Assembly (NCBI RefSeq): GCF_008764295.1
Contig: NZ_VTQX01000006.1
Coordinates: 89,467-153,466 of the forward strand
DNA: 64,000 nucleotides
Source of the DNA: Bacillus methanolicus
GTDB taxonomy: Bacteria; Bacillota; Bacilli; Bacillales; Cytobacillaceae
Reading direction: 5' to 3'
This document shows positions 55,434 through 64,000 of this stretch, one piece after another. Position 1 is the stretch's first letter. Each line of letters starts with the position of its first letter. The position numbers and the translations under genes were made by a program. A model generated the notes under the pieces. The model saw only the letters and a program-made list of their open reading frames with translations, was not told the DNA's origin and made no database searches.

Positions 55434-55577
55434 CTAATTGCTAGACTTTATTTTTTTTATATGTTGAATCCAATCGTTGACATAGTGATGATATTGATTA
55501 TATTGTGTTAGTTTCTTTTGTACTTCACGAGCTTTGCCAATCAGAATTATCTTTCTTTTATGCACATATACCTTCAT
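55434..55577 (-). CDS. mciZ: MciZ-like inhibitor of FtsZ (47 aa)
   Basis: The 47-codon gene has GGAGGA 6 bases before the ATG. The product MKVYVHKRKIILIGKAREVQ then a KL-Q-Y helix and HYVNDWI matches the layout of B. subtilis MciZ (MKVHRMPKGVVLVGKAW, then Y-V-K-DWI). It sits at the same place, between yqkF and nudF. MciZ caps FtsZ filaments in the mother cell during sporulation. Here it is 7 residues longer, with a basic tail. Sporulation control is inferred. Confidence 0.8.
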   Translation of the reverse strand: MKVYVHKRKIILIGKAREVQKKLTQYNQYHHYVNDWIQHIKKIKSSN

Positions 55578-55647
55578 TCGTACTCCTCCAATTTAAGTAT
55601 GCTACACTATATGTACAGATTATTTAGGAATAGAACTGGAGGACTTT

Positions 55648-56202
55648 ATGATGAAAAGTCTTGAGGAAAAGACAATTAAGACAGAACCTGTTTTTTCAGG
55701 GAGAATAATTCGCCTTCAAGTGGATGAGGTAGAATTACCGAATGGAAATACATCAACACGGGAAATTGTAAAGCACCCTGGAGCGGTTGCGGTCATCCCC
55801 ATTACAAGCGACAATAAAATCGTTATGGTTGAGCAATATCGTAAACCGATGGAGAAGGTATTGGTCGAAATCCCAGCGGGCAAGCTAGAAAAAGGGGAGG
55901 ATCCTGCATATACAGCGGCAAGAGAACTCGAAGAGGAAACGGGCTATGAGAGTCAATCGTTAGAATGGCTTATTTCTTTTTACACATCACCAGGATTTGC
56001 CGATGAAATTGTTCATTTATATGTGGCAAAGGGGCTAACAAAGAAAGAAAATGCAGCAAGCCTTGATGAGGATGAGTTTGTGAACGTACTGGAGGTTACA
56101 TTGGAAGAGGCGATTGAATTCGTGAAGGAACAACGGGTTTATGATGCAAAAACAGCTTATGCGATTCAATATTTACAACTTCAAGAGGCGTTGAAAAAGT
56201 GA
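55648..56202 (+). CDS. nudF: ADP-ribose pyrophosphatase (Nudix)
   Basis: The 184-residue enzyme has the Nudix box GKLEKGEDPAYTAARELEEETGYE near residues 78-101 (here split: G-x5-E and RELEEETG) and the ADPRase Pro about 15 residues after it (YTSPGFADE). It cleaves ADP-ribose to AMP and ribose 5-phosphate. SD GGAGGAC precedes tandem ATGs. It overlaps the next gene by 4 bases (GTGA), so the two are coupled. It matches B. subtilis yqkG. Confidence 0.93.
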   Translation: MMKSLEEKTIKTEPVFSGRIIRLQVDEVELPNGNTSTREIVKHPGAVAVIPITSDNKIVMVEQYRKPMEKVLVEIPAGKLEKGEDPAYTAARELEEETGYESQSLEWLISFYTSPGFADEIVHLYVAKGLTKKENAASLDEDEFVNVLEVTLEEAIEFVKEQRVYDAKTAYAIQYLQLQEALKK

Positions 56203-57371
56203 AAGATTATTTTGTAGATTTACATATCCATATTGGCAGAACGGAAACAGGCCGAGCGGTCAAAATTACCGGAGCAAAAACATTAACTTTTTCAAATATC
56301 ATTGCCCATGCTAGGGATTTGAAAGGGTTGCATATGGTTGGGATTATAGATTGTCATTCACCTGAAGTGATCATGGAAATGGAGCGGCTACTAGAGGAAG
56401 GAAGGTTGCTTGAGCTTGAGGAGGGTGGCCTTTATTATGAAGGGTTGACGGTCATCCCCGGTTCGGAGCTTGAAATCTATGATGAGGGCACGAATGGTCC
56501 GATTCATGTCCTTTGTTACTTTGCAAATCTTAGGACAATGAAGATTTTTTCCAACTGGCTTGCCAATCATCTGAAAAATATTCATTTAAGCTCACAGCGT
56601 GTTTATGTAACTGGAAGAGAACTGCAAGAAAAAGTAAAGGAGCTTGCCGGTTTATTTATTCCAGCCCATGTGTTTACACCATTTAAAAGCTTATATGGAA
56701 AAGGGGTGAAAAAATCATTAACAGAGGTTTTTATTCCTTCATTGATCGATGGAATTGAACTTGGGTTAAGTGCGGATACACAAATGGCTGATCAAATACA
56801 AGAGCTCCATTCATATCCCTTTTTAACCAATTCTGATGCCCATTCGCTTGCGAAAATTGCGAGGGAATATCAAAAAATTCGTATGGAAAAAGCGACCTTT
56901 ACCCATTTAGAAGAAGCCTTTAAAGAGATAGACGGCCAGCAAATTGTTGAAAACTATGGACTTGATCCTCTTTTAGGAAAATATCATCAAACAGTTTGTG
57001 CAAAATGTTTCGCGAGAGCAGATCAGCATCAAAAAGTATGTCAACAGTGCGGTCATAGAAAAGTGATAAAAGGGGTTGCAGAGCGAATAAGTGAGTTAAA
57101 AACATCTGCTCATGGAAGGTTGCATCGACCTCCATATATAGCTCAAGTTCCGCTGCAGTTTATTCCTGGGCTCGGTCCGAAATGGTTTGATAAGCTGTTG
57201 GATCATTTTGGGACCGAAATGGCGATTTTGCATTCGGTGCCGGAGTCAGCTTTATATGAGGTTGTACCAGAAAAAATCGCACAATATATTGTTCAAGCGA
57301 GAAGGGGAACCTTGTCTTTAGCAGCAGGTGGCGGCGGTAAATATGGAAAAATTTCTGCTAAATTGGACTAG
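56199..57371 (+). CDS. yqxK: Endonuclease Q family protein (YqxK)
   Basis: The 390-residue protein has a PHP phosphoesterase domain (DLHIHIGRTETG at the N-terminus, IIDCHSPEV, PAHVFTP, NSDAHS). A zinc ribbon follows (CAKCFARADQHQKVCQQCG near residues 268-286), then a C-terminal helix-hairpin-helix part (FIPGLGPKWFDKLL). EndoQ nicks DNA 5' of deaminated bases such as uracil and hypoxanthine; it is known from archaea and some bacilli. The GTG start overlaps the nudF stop. Confidence 0.9.
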   Translation: MKDYFVDLHIHIGRTETGRAVKITGAKTLTFSNIIAHARDLKGLHMVGIIDCHSPEVIMEMERLLEEGRLLELEEGGLYYEGLTVIPGSELEIYDEGTNGPIHVLCYFANLRTMKIFSNWLANHLKNIHLSSQRVYVTGRELQEKVKELAGLFIPAHVFTPFKSLYGKGVKKSLTEVFIPSLIDGIELGLSADTQMADQIQELHSYPFLTNSDAHSLAKIAREYQKIRMEKATFTHLEEAFKEIDGQQIVENYGLDPLLGKYHQTVCAKCFARADQHQKVCQQCGHRKVIKGVAERISELKTSAHGRLHRPPYIAQVPLQFIPGLGPKWFDKLLDHFGTEMAILHSVPESALYEVVPEKIAQYIVQARRGTLSLAAGGGGKYGKISAKLD

Positions 57372-57468
57372 CTGCTAGATAAGACCATATTCATTCTCGA
57401 TGCTGGAAAAGTGTATATGTCAAAAAACAGGCGATTAATAGATTCTTCTTTTTTAATAGATTCTCATG

Positions 57469-57497
57469 GCATATAAGGGTTCTACAAGGCATACATT
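57469..57497 (+). promoter_or_regulatory. SigE-type promoter of spoIIM
   Basis: GCATATA (57469-57475), 14 bases, then CATACATT (57490-57497) fit the mother-cell SigE pattern, 39 bases before the spoIIM start. Confidence 0.7.
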
Positions 57498-57535
57498 TTA
57501 GTATAAGTCTATTTAGAACTCTAGGAGGCCATGGC

Positions 57536-58177
57536 ATGAAGAAAAAGAAGTACCAGGATATTGTCATTAATCATTTTCGCGAACATTCGTCCATATATTT
57601 GTTTGTGGTCGTCCTCTTTCTTATGGGAGTGATTTTTGGAGCGATCGTGGTAAATAGTTTAAGCTTAACGCAAAAAGAAGATTTATTCTATTATTTATCT
57701 CAGTTTTTCGGACAAGTATCAGATGGAAAAGTTGCCGCTTCTAATGATTTATTTATGCAGAGCTTTTTCCACAATAGTAAATTTGTTGGTTTAATGTGGA
57801 TATTAGGAGTTTCAATTATCGGACTTCCTGTTATACTTGTGCTATTGTTTATTAAAGGCATGGTTGTTGGCTTTACCGTCGGTTTTTTAGTCAATCAAAT
57901 GGGTTGGAATGGATTTTTACTTTCTTTTGTGTCGATTTTGCCGCAAAATTTAATCATCATTCCTATCTTTATTTTTGGCGCAACTCTATCAGTGGCGTTT
58001 TCTATTAAAATGATTAGAAGACAATTTATGAAGAAGTTAGGTCAGCCCATTTTCCCATTACTTGGTAGATATGTACTTGCTTATATTGGGGTACTCGCCA
58101 TATTAATGGCTGCAGCAGGTATAGAGGCATACGTATCACCGGCTTTAATGAAGCTGGTTGTGAATGCAGTGCAGTAG
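57536..58177 (+). CDS. spoIIM: Stage II sporulation protein M
   Basis: The 213-residue protein has about five membrane helices with the SpoIIM/DUF95 pattern: HSSIYLFVVVLFLMGVIFGAI is the first helix, then LFIKGMVVGFTVGFLV and LPQNLIIIPIFIFGA. With SpoIID and SpoIIP it drives peptidoglycan remodelling during engulfment of the forespore. SD TAGGAGG precedes the ATG, and a SigE-type promoter lies upstream. This marks the organism as a spore former. Confidence 0.93.
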   Translation: MKKKKYQDIVINHFREHSSIYLFVVVLFLMGVIFGAIVVNSLSLTQKEDLFYYLSQFFGQVSDGKVAASNDLFMQSFFHNSKFVGLMWILGVSIIGLPVILVLLFIKGMVVGFTVGFLVNQMGWNGFLLSFVSILPQNLIIIPIFIFGATLSVAFSIKMIRRQFMKKLGQPIFPLLGRYVLAYIGVLAILMAAAGIEAYVSPALMKLVVNAVQ

Positions 58178-58204
58178 ATAAGAATCTGGTAAACATAGAG
58201 TTAA

Positions 58205-58288
58205 TTAAAATGATTATTATTTAAAAATCATTTTCTTTCCTTGGTTGTAATGATTTTATTTTGAAATTACTCCGCTCTCTGTTATAAT
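58205..58288 (+). promoter_or_regulatory. fur promoter with two Per-box-like sites
   Basis: TTAAAATGATTATTA (58205-58219) matches the PerR box TTATAATNATTATAA at 12 of 14 fixed positions; TTGTAATGATTTTAT (58244-58258) matches 11. A SigA promoter TTGAAA (58261-58266) with 16-base spacing to TATAAT (58283-58288) follows. B. subtilis fur is PerR-regulated. Confidence 0.65.
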
Positions 58289-58322
58289 AAAAGCGTGACA
58301 GTGGCGAGGAGGACAAATTGTA

Positions 58323-58772
58323 ATGGAAACAAGAATTGAAAGAATTAAGAAGCATTTACATTCATCTAGCTATAAGCTAACACCTCAGCGTGAGGCGACT
58401 GTGAGAGTTTTGTTAGAACACGAAGAGGATCATTTAAGCGCTGAAGATGTCTACCTCCTTGTTAAAGAGAAGTCACCTGAAATTGGGCTAGCAACTGTTT
58501 ATAGAACACTAGAGTTATTAACGGAGTTAAAAATAGTAGACAAAATAAATTTTGGAGATGGCGTTTCCCGCTATGATTTGCGACAAGAAGGAGCTGCACA
58601 TTTCCACCATCATTTAGTTTGTATTGAATGTGGCGCTGTTGATGAAATCCAAGAAGATCTATTAGAGGATGTAGAAGCTGTTGTGGAGCAAAGATGGAAC
58701 TTTAAAATTAAAGATCATCGTTTAACCTTTCATGGCATTTGCTATCGTTGTCAAGATAAAGAAGAAGAATAA
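58323..58772 (+). CDS. fur: Ferric uptake regulator
   Basis: The 149-residue repressor has the winged helix (YKLTPQREATVRVLLEH, ATVYRTLELL) and a metal-binding C-terminal half: HFHHHLVC and two CxxC zinc sites, CIECG and CYRC. With Fe(II) it represses siderophore and iron-uptake genes. The ATG follows GAGGAGGA. It lies between spoIIM and yqzK-xerD as in B. subtilis yqkL. Confidence 0.95.
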   Translation: METRIERIKKHLHSSSYKLTPQREATVRVLLEHEEDHLSAEDVYLLVKEKSPEIGLATVYRTLELLTELKIVDKINFGDGVSRYDLRQEGAAHFHHHLVCIECGAVDEIQEDLLEDVEAVVEQRWNFKIKDHRLTFHGICYRCQDKEEE

Positions 58773-58775
58773 GAT

Positions 58776-58811
58776 AAAGGCCTTTTTCTATCTGGGAAAG
58801 AGGCTTTTTTG
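58776..58811 (+). terminator. Terminator after fur
   Basis: AAAGGCCTTTTTC and GGAAAGAGGCTTT pair imperfectly, followed by T6. Confidence 0.7.
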
Positions 58812-58814
58812 TTG

Positions 58815-59193
58815 TTAAGGGAAAAGTCGTGCATTTACGTAAAGAACAAGCGTTTAATGCTTCATCAAATTCCTGCTAAGTCGACCGACGGTGGGGTACC
58901 ATCGGCGGTTTCTTTTTGTCCAAGACGATGGCCTTTGCGGTTTGTATGGCCAGCAAGAGTGAAACTTTGCTCCACTCTTGCAGGAGCAACTCGACACACT
59001 TCGCGCTTTTGCTATCGTTTCTCCGATATTGATCCCAATAGAGCTTAAAGAGATATGTATGAGAGGTATATTTCTTGTCCTACTTGGCATATCTTTTACT
59101 ATAAGGATGTTTTTTATTTGTCTTGTAAGCTGGCGAGGCATTTTCTAAAAAAGAACATCTATATATGATAGCTGTTTTGGAGGAACGAATAAA
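58815..59193 (+). other. Gene-poor, locally GC-richer spacer between fur and yqzK
   Basis: Frames of 79 (+) and 95 (-) codons cross it but lack SDs and family features. It holds two hairpins: ACCGACGGTGG/CCATCGGCGGT followed by TTTCTTTTT (58880-58917), and CAAGAGTG/CACTCTTG (58954-58980). The composition differs from its flanks. It may be a remnant of foreign DNA or a structured RNA region. Confidence 0.4.
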
Positions 59194-59421
59194 ATGAAAT
59201 CATGGCTTAAGCTTGTATTAAATACATTTAAAGTATTTTTGCTATTCACCGCATGCACAATTCTTTTTTACTATGGTATTATATGGGTAAATGAAGAGTA
59301 TCAGGATTATCACCGCTATGATGAGCCAAATGGAACAGCGATTAAGGTATCCGCTAATGTCAATGAGGAAACGCCATCATGGTTCAACCGATTAATTTTG
59401 TTTTACTTAAACGGGGAGTAA
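59194..59421 (+). CDS. yqzK: YqzK family (DUF4227) membrane protein
   Basis: The 75-residue protein has one N-terminal membrane helix ([19 protein letters not shown]) followed by [20 protein letters not shown], the DUF4227 signature. Its function is unknown. GGAGGAACG precedes the ATG. The stop lies 5 bases before the xerD ATG, and B. subtilis yqzK sits in the same place, so translational coupling with xerD is likely. Confidence 0.87.
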   Translation: MKSWLKLVLNTFKVFLLFTACTILFYYGIIWVNEEYQDYHRYDEPNGTAIKVSANVNEETPSWFNRLILFYLNGE

Positions 59422-59426
59422 TGTTC

Positions 59427-60320
59427 ATGGAGCTTCAATTGAAAGATTTTATGCATTTTTTATTAGTCGAAAAAGGGCTAGCAGAAAATACGCTTATTTC
59501 ATATGAACGTGATTTGAAAAGCTATATTAAATTTTTGCAGGAAAATGAAAGGATCTCCGATTATCAGAATGTGCAACGTGCACAAATTGTCCATTTTTTA
59601 GGGTACTTAAAAGAACAGGGGAAATCAGCAAAAACAATGGCTCGTCATACTGCTTCTATACGCGCTTTCCATCAATTTATGTTAAGAGAGCGAATTGTTG
59701 ACCAAGATCCGTCTGTCCACATTGATACCCCAAGGCTTGAGAGAAGTCTTCCCAAAGTTTTAAGCATGAATGAGGTAGAGCGGTTACTAGATTCGCCAAA
59801 GGCTGAGAATCATTATGGAAAAAGGGACAAGGCGATGCTTGAGCTTCTCTATGCGACTGGAATTCGCGTCAGTGAATTAATTAGCTTAAATATAGAGGAT
59901 GCCCATTTAACAATGGGGTTCGTCCGTTGTGTTGGAAAGGGGAATAAAGAAAGAATTATCCCTTTAGGAAAGTCTGCAACAAACGCCATTCAGGAATATT
60001 TAGATAACGGACGTCCGCAGTTTGTCTCGAAAAAACATAAGGATGATGCCCTGTTTTTAAATCATCATGGAAAAAGATTAACAAGGCAAGGTTTTTGGAA
60101 GATTTTAAAGAGGCTTACGAAAGAAGCTGGTATTGAAAAAGAGCTTACGCCCCATACGTTACGCCATTCCTTTGCCACTCATTTACTGGAAAATGGGGCA
60201 GATTTAAGAGCGGTTCAAGAAATGCTCGGGCACGCTGATATTTCAACAACACAAATTTATACCCATGTAACGAAGACGCGCTTGAAGGATGTATATAGTA
60301 AATTTCATCCACGTGCTTAA
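59427..60320 (+). CDS. xerD: Site-specific tyrosine recombinase XerD
   Basis: The 297-residue recombinase has the N-terminal SAM-like core-binding domain ([18 protein letters not shown]) and the catalytic residues: Arg in ATGIRVSEL, Lys in VGKGNKER, His and Arg in [10 protein letters not shown], His in LGHADIS, and the nucleophile in TQIYTHV. With XerC (CodV) it resolves chromosome dimers at dif. GGGGAG is spaced for ATG 59427, not ATG 59421. Confidence 0.95.
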   Translation: MELQLKDFMHFLLVEKGLAENTLISYERDLKSYIKFLQENERISDYQNVQRAQIVHFLGYLKEQGKSAKTMARHTASIRAFHQFMLRERIVDQDPSVHIDTPRLERSLPKVLSMNEVERLLDSPKAENHYGKRDKAMLELLYATGIRVSELISLNIEDAHLTMGFVRCVGKGNKERIIPLGKSATNAIQEYLDNGRPQFVSKKHKDDALFLNHHGKRLTRQGFWKILKRLTKEAGIEKELTPHTLRHSFATHLLENGADLRAVQEMLGHADISTTQIYTHVTKTRLKDVYSKFHPRA

Positions 60321-60395
60321 TAGAGTAATAGATTTTTTCGGCTACTTAGGGATTTATAGGTAGCTTTTTCTTGCCATGTTTTAGTAAAATATAGA

Positions 60396-60411
60396 TGTCA
60401 GACTTCTGACA
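60396..60411. promoter_or_regulatory. Perfect dyad upstream of drm, candidate operator
   Basis: TGTCAGA-CT-TCTGACA is a perfect 7-base inverted repeat 108 bases before the drm start, just after TAAAATATAGAT, which may contain a -10 box. It could bind a nucleoside-responsive repressor. Confidence 0.5.
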
Positions 60412-60519
60412 AATGAAAGTTATTTGTAATCTATGTGAAAGCAGGGAAAAGTAAGCAAGATAAATCTCAACTAATGATTAATAGCCGCTGATGAATGATG
60501 TTGTCGAGGAGGAGATTGA

Positions 60520-61698
60520 ATGACTTTTCAATATAAACGAATCTTTTTAGTTGTAATGGATTCTGTAGGAATCGGTGAGGCACCAGATGCAGAAAAGTTT
60601 GGTGATAAGGGTGCCGATACATTAGGTCATATTGCTGAAAGGATGAATGGCCTTCATATGCCGAATATGGGAAAATTGGGTCTCAGCAATATCCGTGAAA
60701 TTAAAGGAATTGAAAAGGTAGAGAAACCGTTAGCTTTTTATACAAAAATGCAAGAGGCTTCGAGTGGAAAAGATACAATGACAGGGCATTGGGAAATTAT
60801 GGGGTTGAATATAGATACTCCCTTCCGCGTATTTCCGAATGGATTTCCTGAGGAATTAATTTCCGAGCTTGAAGCAAGAACAGGACGAAAGATTATCGGC
60901 AATAAGCCTGCAAGTGGAACTGAAATCCTCGTAGAGCTTGGTGAAGAGCATATGAAAACCGGTGATTTAATCGTTTATACGTCGGCTGATTCCGTTCTGC
61001 AAATTGCTGCTCACGAGGACATTATTCCAATTGATGAACAATATAAAATTTGCAAAATTGCACGTGAACTAACGCTTGATGAGAAGTATATGGTGGGACG
61101 TGTGATTGCTCGACCATTTGTCGGAGAGCCTGGTGCTTTTAAAAGAACCGCTAACAGACATGATTATGCCTTAAAACCTTTTGCACGGACGGTTATGAAT
61201 GAATTAAAAGATGCAGGCCTTGATGTTATTGCAATTGGAAAAATCTCTGATATTTATGATGGAGAAGGAGTAACAGAATCGTTGCGAACGGTTTCTAATA
61301 TGGATGGTATGGATAAGCTTGTGCAAACATTGGATATGGATTTTACGGGGTTAAGCTTTTTAAATTTAGTCGATTTTGATGCTTTATTCGGACATAGAAG
61401 GGATCCTGAAGGATATGGAAAGGCCCTTGAAGAATATGATGCAAGATTGCCGGAAGTATTGGCAAAATTGCAGGAAGATGATTTGCTTATTATAACAGCA
61501 GATCATGGAAACGATCCTGTACATCATGGAACAGACCATACCCGTGAATATGTTCCGTTGCTTGTTTATGCAAAAAATATAGCAGGGAAGTCATTGCCTA
61601 TACGGGAGACATTTGCTGATATTGGGGCAACAGTTGCTGAAAACTTTAAAGTAAAGCCCCCTAAATACGGACAAAGCTTCCTTGGTGATTTAAAGTAG
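60520..61698 (+). CDS. drm: Phosphopentomutase
   Basis: The 392-residue alkaline-phosphatase-fold enzyme has metal sites [25 protein letters not shown] with the phospho-Thr, [12 protein letters not shown], and ITADHGNDP with DHTREYVP. It interconverts (deoxy)ribose 1- and 5-phosphate, after nucleoside phosphorolysis by the next two genes. SD GAGGAGGAG precedes the ATG. It leads drm-pupG-pdp. Confidence 0.95.
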   Translation: MTFQYKRIFLVVMDSVGIGEAPDAEKFGDKGADTLGHIAERMNGLHMPNMGKLGLSNIREIKGIEKVEKPLAFYTKMQEASSGKDTMTGHWEIMGLNIDTPFRVFPNGFPEELISELEARTGRKIIGNKPASGTEILVELGEEHMKTGDLIVYTSADSVLQIAAHEDIIPIDEQYKICKIARELTLDEKYMVGRVIARPFVGEPGAFKRTANRHDYALKPFARTVMNELKDAGLDVIAIGKISDIYDGEGVTESLRTVSNMDGMDKLVQTLDMDFTGLSFLNLVDFDALFGHRRDPEGYGKALEEYDARLPEVLAKLQEDDLLIITADHGNDPVHHGTDHTREYVPLLVYAKNIAGKSLPIRETFADIGATVAENFKVKPPKYGQSFLGDLK

Positions 61699-61713
61699 TG
61701 GAGGGATCATGAA

Positions 61714-62532
61714 ATGAATTATGAAAACATTGTAGCAGCAACTGAGTATTTACAAAAAAAGCTCAATTTGAATCCTGAAATTGGCCTCATTCTCGGTTCT
61801 GGATTAGGAGTACTGGCTGATGAAATTGAAAATGCAGTACGCATTCCTTATCAGGAAATTCCTGATTTTCCAGTATCGACTGTGGAAGGCCATGCTGGTC
61901 AGTTAGTCTTCGGTCAATTAAACGGAGCACCAGTTGTAGCCATGCAAGGAAGATTTCATTTTTATGAAGGATACAGCTTTGAGCAAGTGACTTTCCCAGT
62001 TCGAGTAATGAAAGAACTTGGCGTGAAGTCGCTTATCGTGACAAACGCTGCCGGTGGCATCAACGAGTCTTTTTCAGCTGGAGACCTTATGCTAATTACG
62101 GATCATATTAATAATATGGGATCTAATCCCTTAATTGGAAAAAACGATTCGCGATTAGGCGTAAGATTTCCGGATATGTCAGAGGCGTATTCAAAAGAAC
62201 TAATTCATAAGGCAAAAGCAATTGCTTCACAGTTAAACATTAAGCTTCAAGAAGGTGTATACGTTGGAAATACGGGTCCTACATACGAAACGCCTGCTGA
62301 AGTTAGAATGCTACGAGTAATGGGTGGCGATGCAGTGGGAATGTCGACAGTTCCAGAGGTAATCGTAGCTCGTCATAGCGGTCTTGAAGTGCTAGGGATA
62401 TCTTGTATTTCGAACATGGCTTCCGGTATTCTTGATCAACCGTTAAACCACGAGGAAGTAATTGAAACAACAGAAAAAGTGAAAGAAAATTTTCTTCGTT
62501 TTGTCAAAGCCATGATCAAGGAATTAAAGTAA
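61714..62532 (+). CDS. pupG: Purine-nucleoside phosphorylase (trimeric type)
   Basis: The 272-residue enzyme has the phosphate-binding LILGSGLGVLADEI, VEGHAGQLVFG, MQGRFHFYEGY and the purine-site TNAAGGINESF, with GPTYETPAE and SNMASG. It is the guanosine/inosine-type PNP of bacilli. It splits nucleosides to base plus (deoxy)ribose 1-phosphate, the substrate of Drm. SD TGGAGGG precedes the ATG, 15 bases after drm. Confidence 0.95.
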   Translation: MNYENIVAATEYLQKKLNLNPEIGLILGSGLGVLADEIENAVRIPYQEIPDFPVSTVEGHAGQLVFGQLNGAPVVAMQGRFHFYEGYSFEQVTFPVRVMKELGVKSLIVTNAAGGINESFSAGDLMLITDHINNMGSNPLIGKNDSRLGVRFPDMSEAYSKELIHKAKAIASQLNIKLQEGVYVGNTGPTYETPAEVRMLRVMGGDAVGMSTVPEVIVARHSGLEVLGISCISNMASGILDQPLNHEEVIETTEKVKENFLRFVKAMIKELK

Positions 62533-62574
62533 AACCGATAATCATCTATTTCTGAAAAAAAGTGGTGAATACGC

Positions 62575-63879
62575 GTGAGAATGGTCGATTTAATTGAAAA
62601 GAAGCGAGATGGAAAAGAACTAACCACAGAAGAGATTCAGTTTATTGTTGAAGGATACACGAAAGGTGAAATCCCAGATTATCAAGTTAGTGCATTGACA
62701 ATGGCCATTTATTTTCAAGGGATGACTGAAAAAGAACGGGCGGATCTTACGTTGGCGATGGTTCAATCAGGTGAACAAATAGATCTTTCGGCGATAGAAG
62801 GGATTAAGGTTGATAAACATTCAACTGGGGGAGTAGGAGACACTACCACCCTTGTATTAGGTCCTTTGGTCGCTTCGGTTGGAGTTCCAGTTGCAAAAAT
62901 GTCAGGACGCGGTCTCGGTCATACTGGTGGAACCATTGATAAATTGGAATCGATTTCTGGATTTCATGTTGAAATAACAAAGGAAGAATTTATTCGTTTA
63001 GTAAATAAGAATAAGCTAGCTGTCATCGGCCAAAGTGGAAATTTAACGCCAGCAGATAAGAAGCTTTATGCCCTGCGAGATGTGACGGCGACAGTGGACA
63101 GCATTCCGCTCATTGCTAGCTCAATAATGAGTAAAAAAATTGCTGCTGGAGCGGATGCTATCGTTTTAGATGTGAAAACTGGTGCTGGAGCATTTATGAA
63201 AACGATTGAAGATTCCCGGGCGCTTGCGAAAGCAATGGTCCGAATCGGGAATAATGTGGGCAGAAAGACAATGGCGGTTATATCTGATATGAATCAGCCA
63301 CTTGGCTTTGCGATTGGCAATGCTTTAGAGGTCAAAGAAGCAATTGAAACATTAAAAGGGGAGGGGCCGGAAGATTTAACAGAGCTGTGCCTTGCCCTTG
63401 GAAGTCAGATGGTGCTTTTGGCCAATAAAGCAAGTAATCTCCAAGAAGCACGAGAGAAGCTACAAGTTGTTATTAAGAATGGAACTGCTTTGGAAATATT
63501 TAAAACCTTTTTACAGTCACAAGGTGGAGACAGTTCAGTCGTGGATGACCCGTCAAAGCTTCCACAAGCAAAATTTATCTTTGAGCTAGAGGCGAAAGAG
63601 GATGGCTATGTAACAGAAATGGTCGCTGATGAAATAGGAACGGCAGCGATGCTGCTTGGAGCAGGTAGAGCGACAAAAGAGTCAAGCATCGATTTAGCAG
63701 TTGGCTTTATCCTCAATAAAAAAATTGGTGATAAAGTGACTAAAGGTCAATCACTTGTGACGATTTATAGCAATTTTGAAGACGTCAGCGAGGTTAAAGA
63801 AAAACTGTATCGAAATATTAAAGTCTCGCCATCAAAAGTGGATGCACCAACCCTTATATATGAAGTAATAACGGAATAA
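62575..63879 (+). CDS. pdp: Pyrimidine-nucleoside phosphorylase
   Basis: The 434-residue enzyme has the thymidine phosphorylase signature [27 protein letters not shown] and [13 protein letters not shown], with the typical C-terminal domain. It acts on uridine, deoxyuridine and thymidine. GTG 62575 gives the start M-R-M-V-D found in B. subtilis Pdp, with AGTGGTGA six bases upstream. In B. subtilis pdp is with dra-nupC; here it extends drm-pupG. Two terminators follow. Confidence 0.95.
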   Translation: MRMVDLIEKKRDGKELTTEEIQFIVEGYTKGEIPDYQVSALTMAIYFQGMTEKERADLTLAMVQSGEQIDLSAIEGIKVDKHSTGGVGDTTTLVLGPLVASVGVPVAKMSGRGLGHTGGTIDKLESISGFHVEITKEEFIRLVNKNKLAVIGQSGNLTPADKKLYALRDVTATVDSIPLIASSIMSKKIAAGADAIVLDVKTGAGAFMKTIEDSRALAKAMVRIGNNVGRKTMAVISDMNQPLGFAIGNALEVKEAIETLKGEGPEDLTELCLALGSQMVLLANKASNLQEAREKLQVVIKNGTALEIFKTFLQSQGGDSSVVDDPSKLPQAKFIFELEAKEDGYVTEMVADEIGTAAMLLGAGRATKESSIDLAVGFILNKKIGDKVTKGQSLVTIYSNFEDVSEVKEKLYRNIKVSPSKVDAPTLIYEVITE

Positions 63880-63902
63880 AACGACAGTGAACTTCGAACT
63901 GG

Positions 63903-63936
63903 ACCATCAACAAATGATATGTTGATGGTTTTTTTT
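63903..63936 (+). terminator. Terminator of the nucleoside operon
   Basis: ACCATCAACA and TGTTGATGGT pair around a 7-base loop, followed by T8. Confidence 0.9.
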
Positions 63937-63969
63937 GAAAAGATAAGAAAGTATAAAAATTTAAGGTCT

Positions 63970-64000
63970 ACCGCAGTCATTAGGGCTGTGGTATTTTTTA
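63970..64000 (+). terminator. Second hairpin with T tail at the window edge
   Basis: ACCGCAG and CTGTGGT pair (one G-T) and are followed by ATTTTTT; a tandem or back-up terminator. Confidence 0.55.

Noticed and set aside
58809..59141. 79-codon (+) and 95-codon (-) frames between fur and yqzK
   Set aside because: Both lack SD sites and have Arg/Ser/Cys-rich translations typical of chance frames in GC-richer DNA.
1..64000. CRISPR arrays, tRNA/rRNA genes, prophage or toxin-antitoxin modules
   Set aside because: No regularly spaced repeats, tRNA cloverleaf, rRNA core sequence or such gene pairs were seen on reading both strands.

Overview
The window is chromosomal DNA from a low-GC, spore-forming Bacillaceae. 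spoIIM with a SigE-type promoter, mciZ, a proline T-box, purine-rich Shine-Dalgarno (SD) sites, GTG/TTG starts and B. subtilis-like gene order all point this way. The backbone follows the B. subtilis bkdB-yqiW...yqjA...yqjW...yqkL-xerD-drm-pupG segment. No tRNA, rRNA, CRISPR array or phage module was seen.

Layout. 1-12.3 kb is propionyl/branched-chain acyl-CoA metabolism: the end of bkdB, mutA-mutB-meaB, and mce-mmdA after brxB, yqjA, a BsuPI lipoprotein and a 31-codon Prli42 gene, then the peptidase yqjE. Together these take valine/isoleucine carbon from propionyl-CoA to succinyl-CoA. 12.3-19.3 kb is mixed: cheW, a LysR regulator divergent from an MFS transporter whose frame continues into a 4-oxalocrotonate tautomerase, a small ORF, an ABC-F gene with a leader ORF, and polY1. 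19.3-29.3 kb holds oxidative pentose-phosphate genes (gndA, zwf), rnz, namA and T-box-controlled proI. Inserted there are a DedA gene and a SipW/TasA-like secretion pair with a promoter and a SinR-like operator.

29.8-32.5 kb has yqjP, yqjQ and a YcgL-like nucleotidyltransferase. 32.5-41.2 kb is an accessory metabolic island: a GlnK/GlnL-type two-component system divergent from dcu-aspA-sdhC-sdhA-sdhB, with a perfect FNR-type box before dcu. Its logic is C4-dicarboxylate uptake, aspartate to fumarate, then fumarate reduction or succinate oxidation. 41.4-47.2 kb returns to the backbone: yolD-polY2 with two LexA boxes, phzF, mneP, yqkB, yqkD.

47.4-52.1 kb is a decaying insertion between yqkD and yqkE: a short SDR protein, a small unknown gene, a broken streptogrisin-like protease, an Ig-like-domain protein and a wrecked IS110 transposase. 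52.1-64 kb has yqkE, an SGNH hydrolase with a frameshifted ypmS, yqkF, mciZ, nudF, endoQ, spoIIM, fur, yqzK, xerD and the nucleoside catabolic run drm-pupG-pdp.

Three related 140-200 bp elements, each with outer inverted repeats around GGCTCATTT/AAATGAGCC, lie between genes at 7.8, 28.3 and 38.6 kb. They look like a miniature inverted-repeat or structured-repeat family. All homology calls are from reading the translated sequence; no database search was run.
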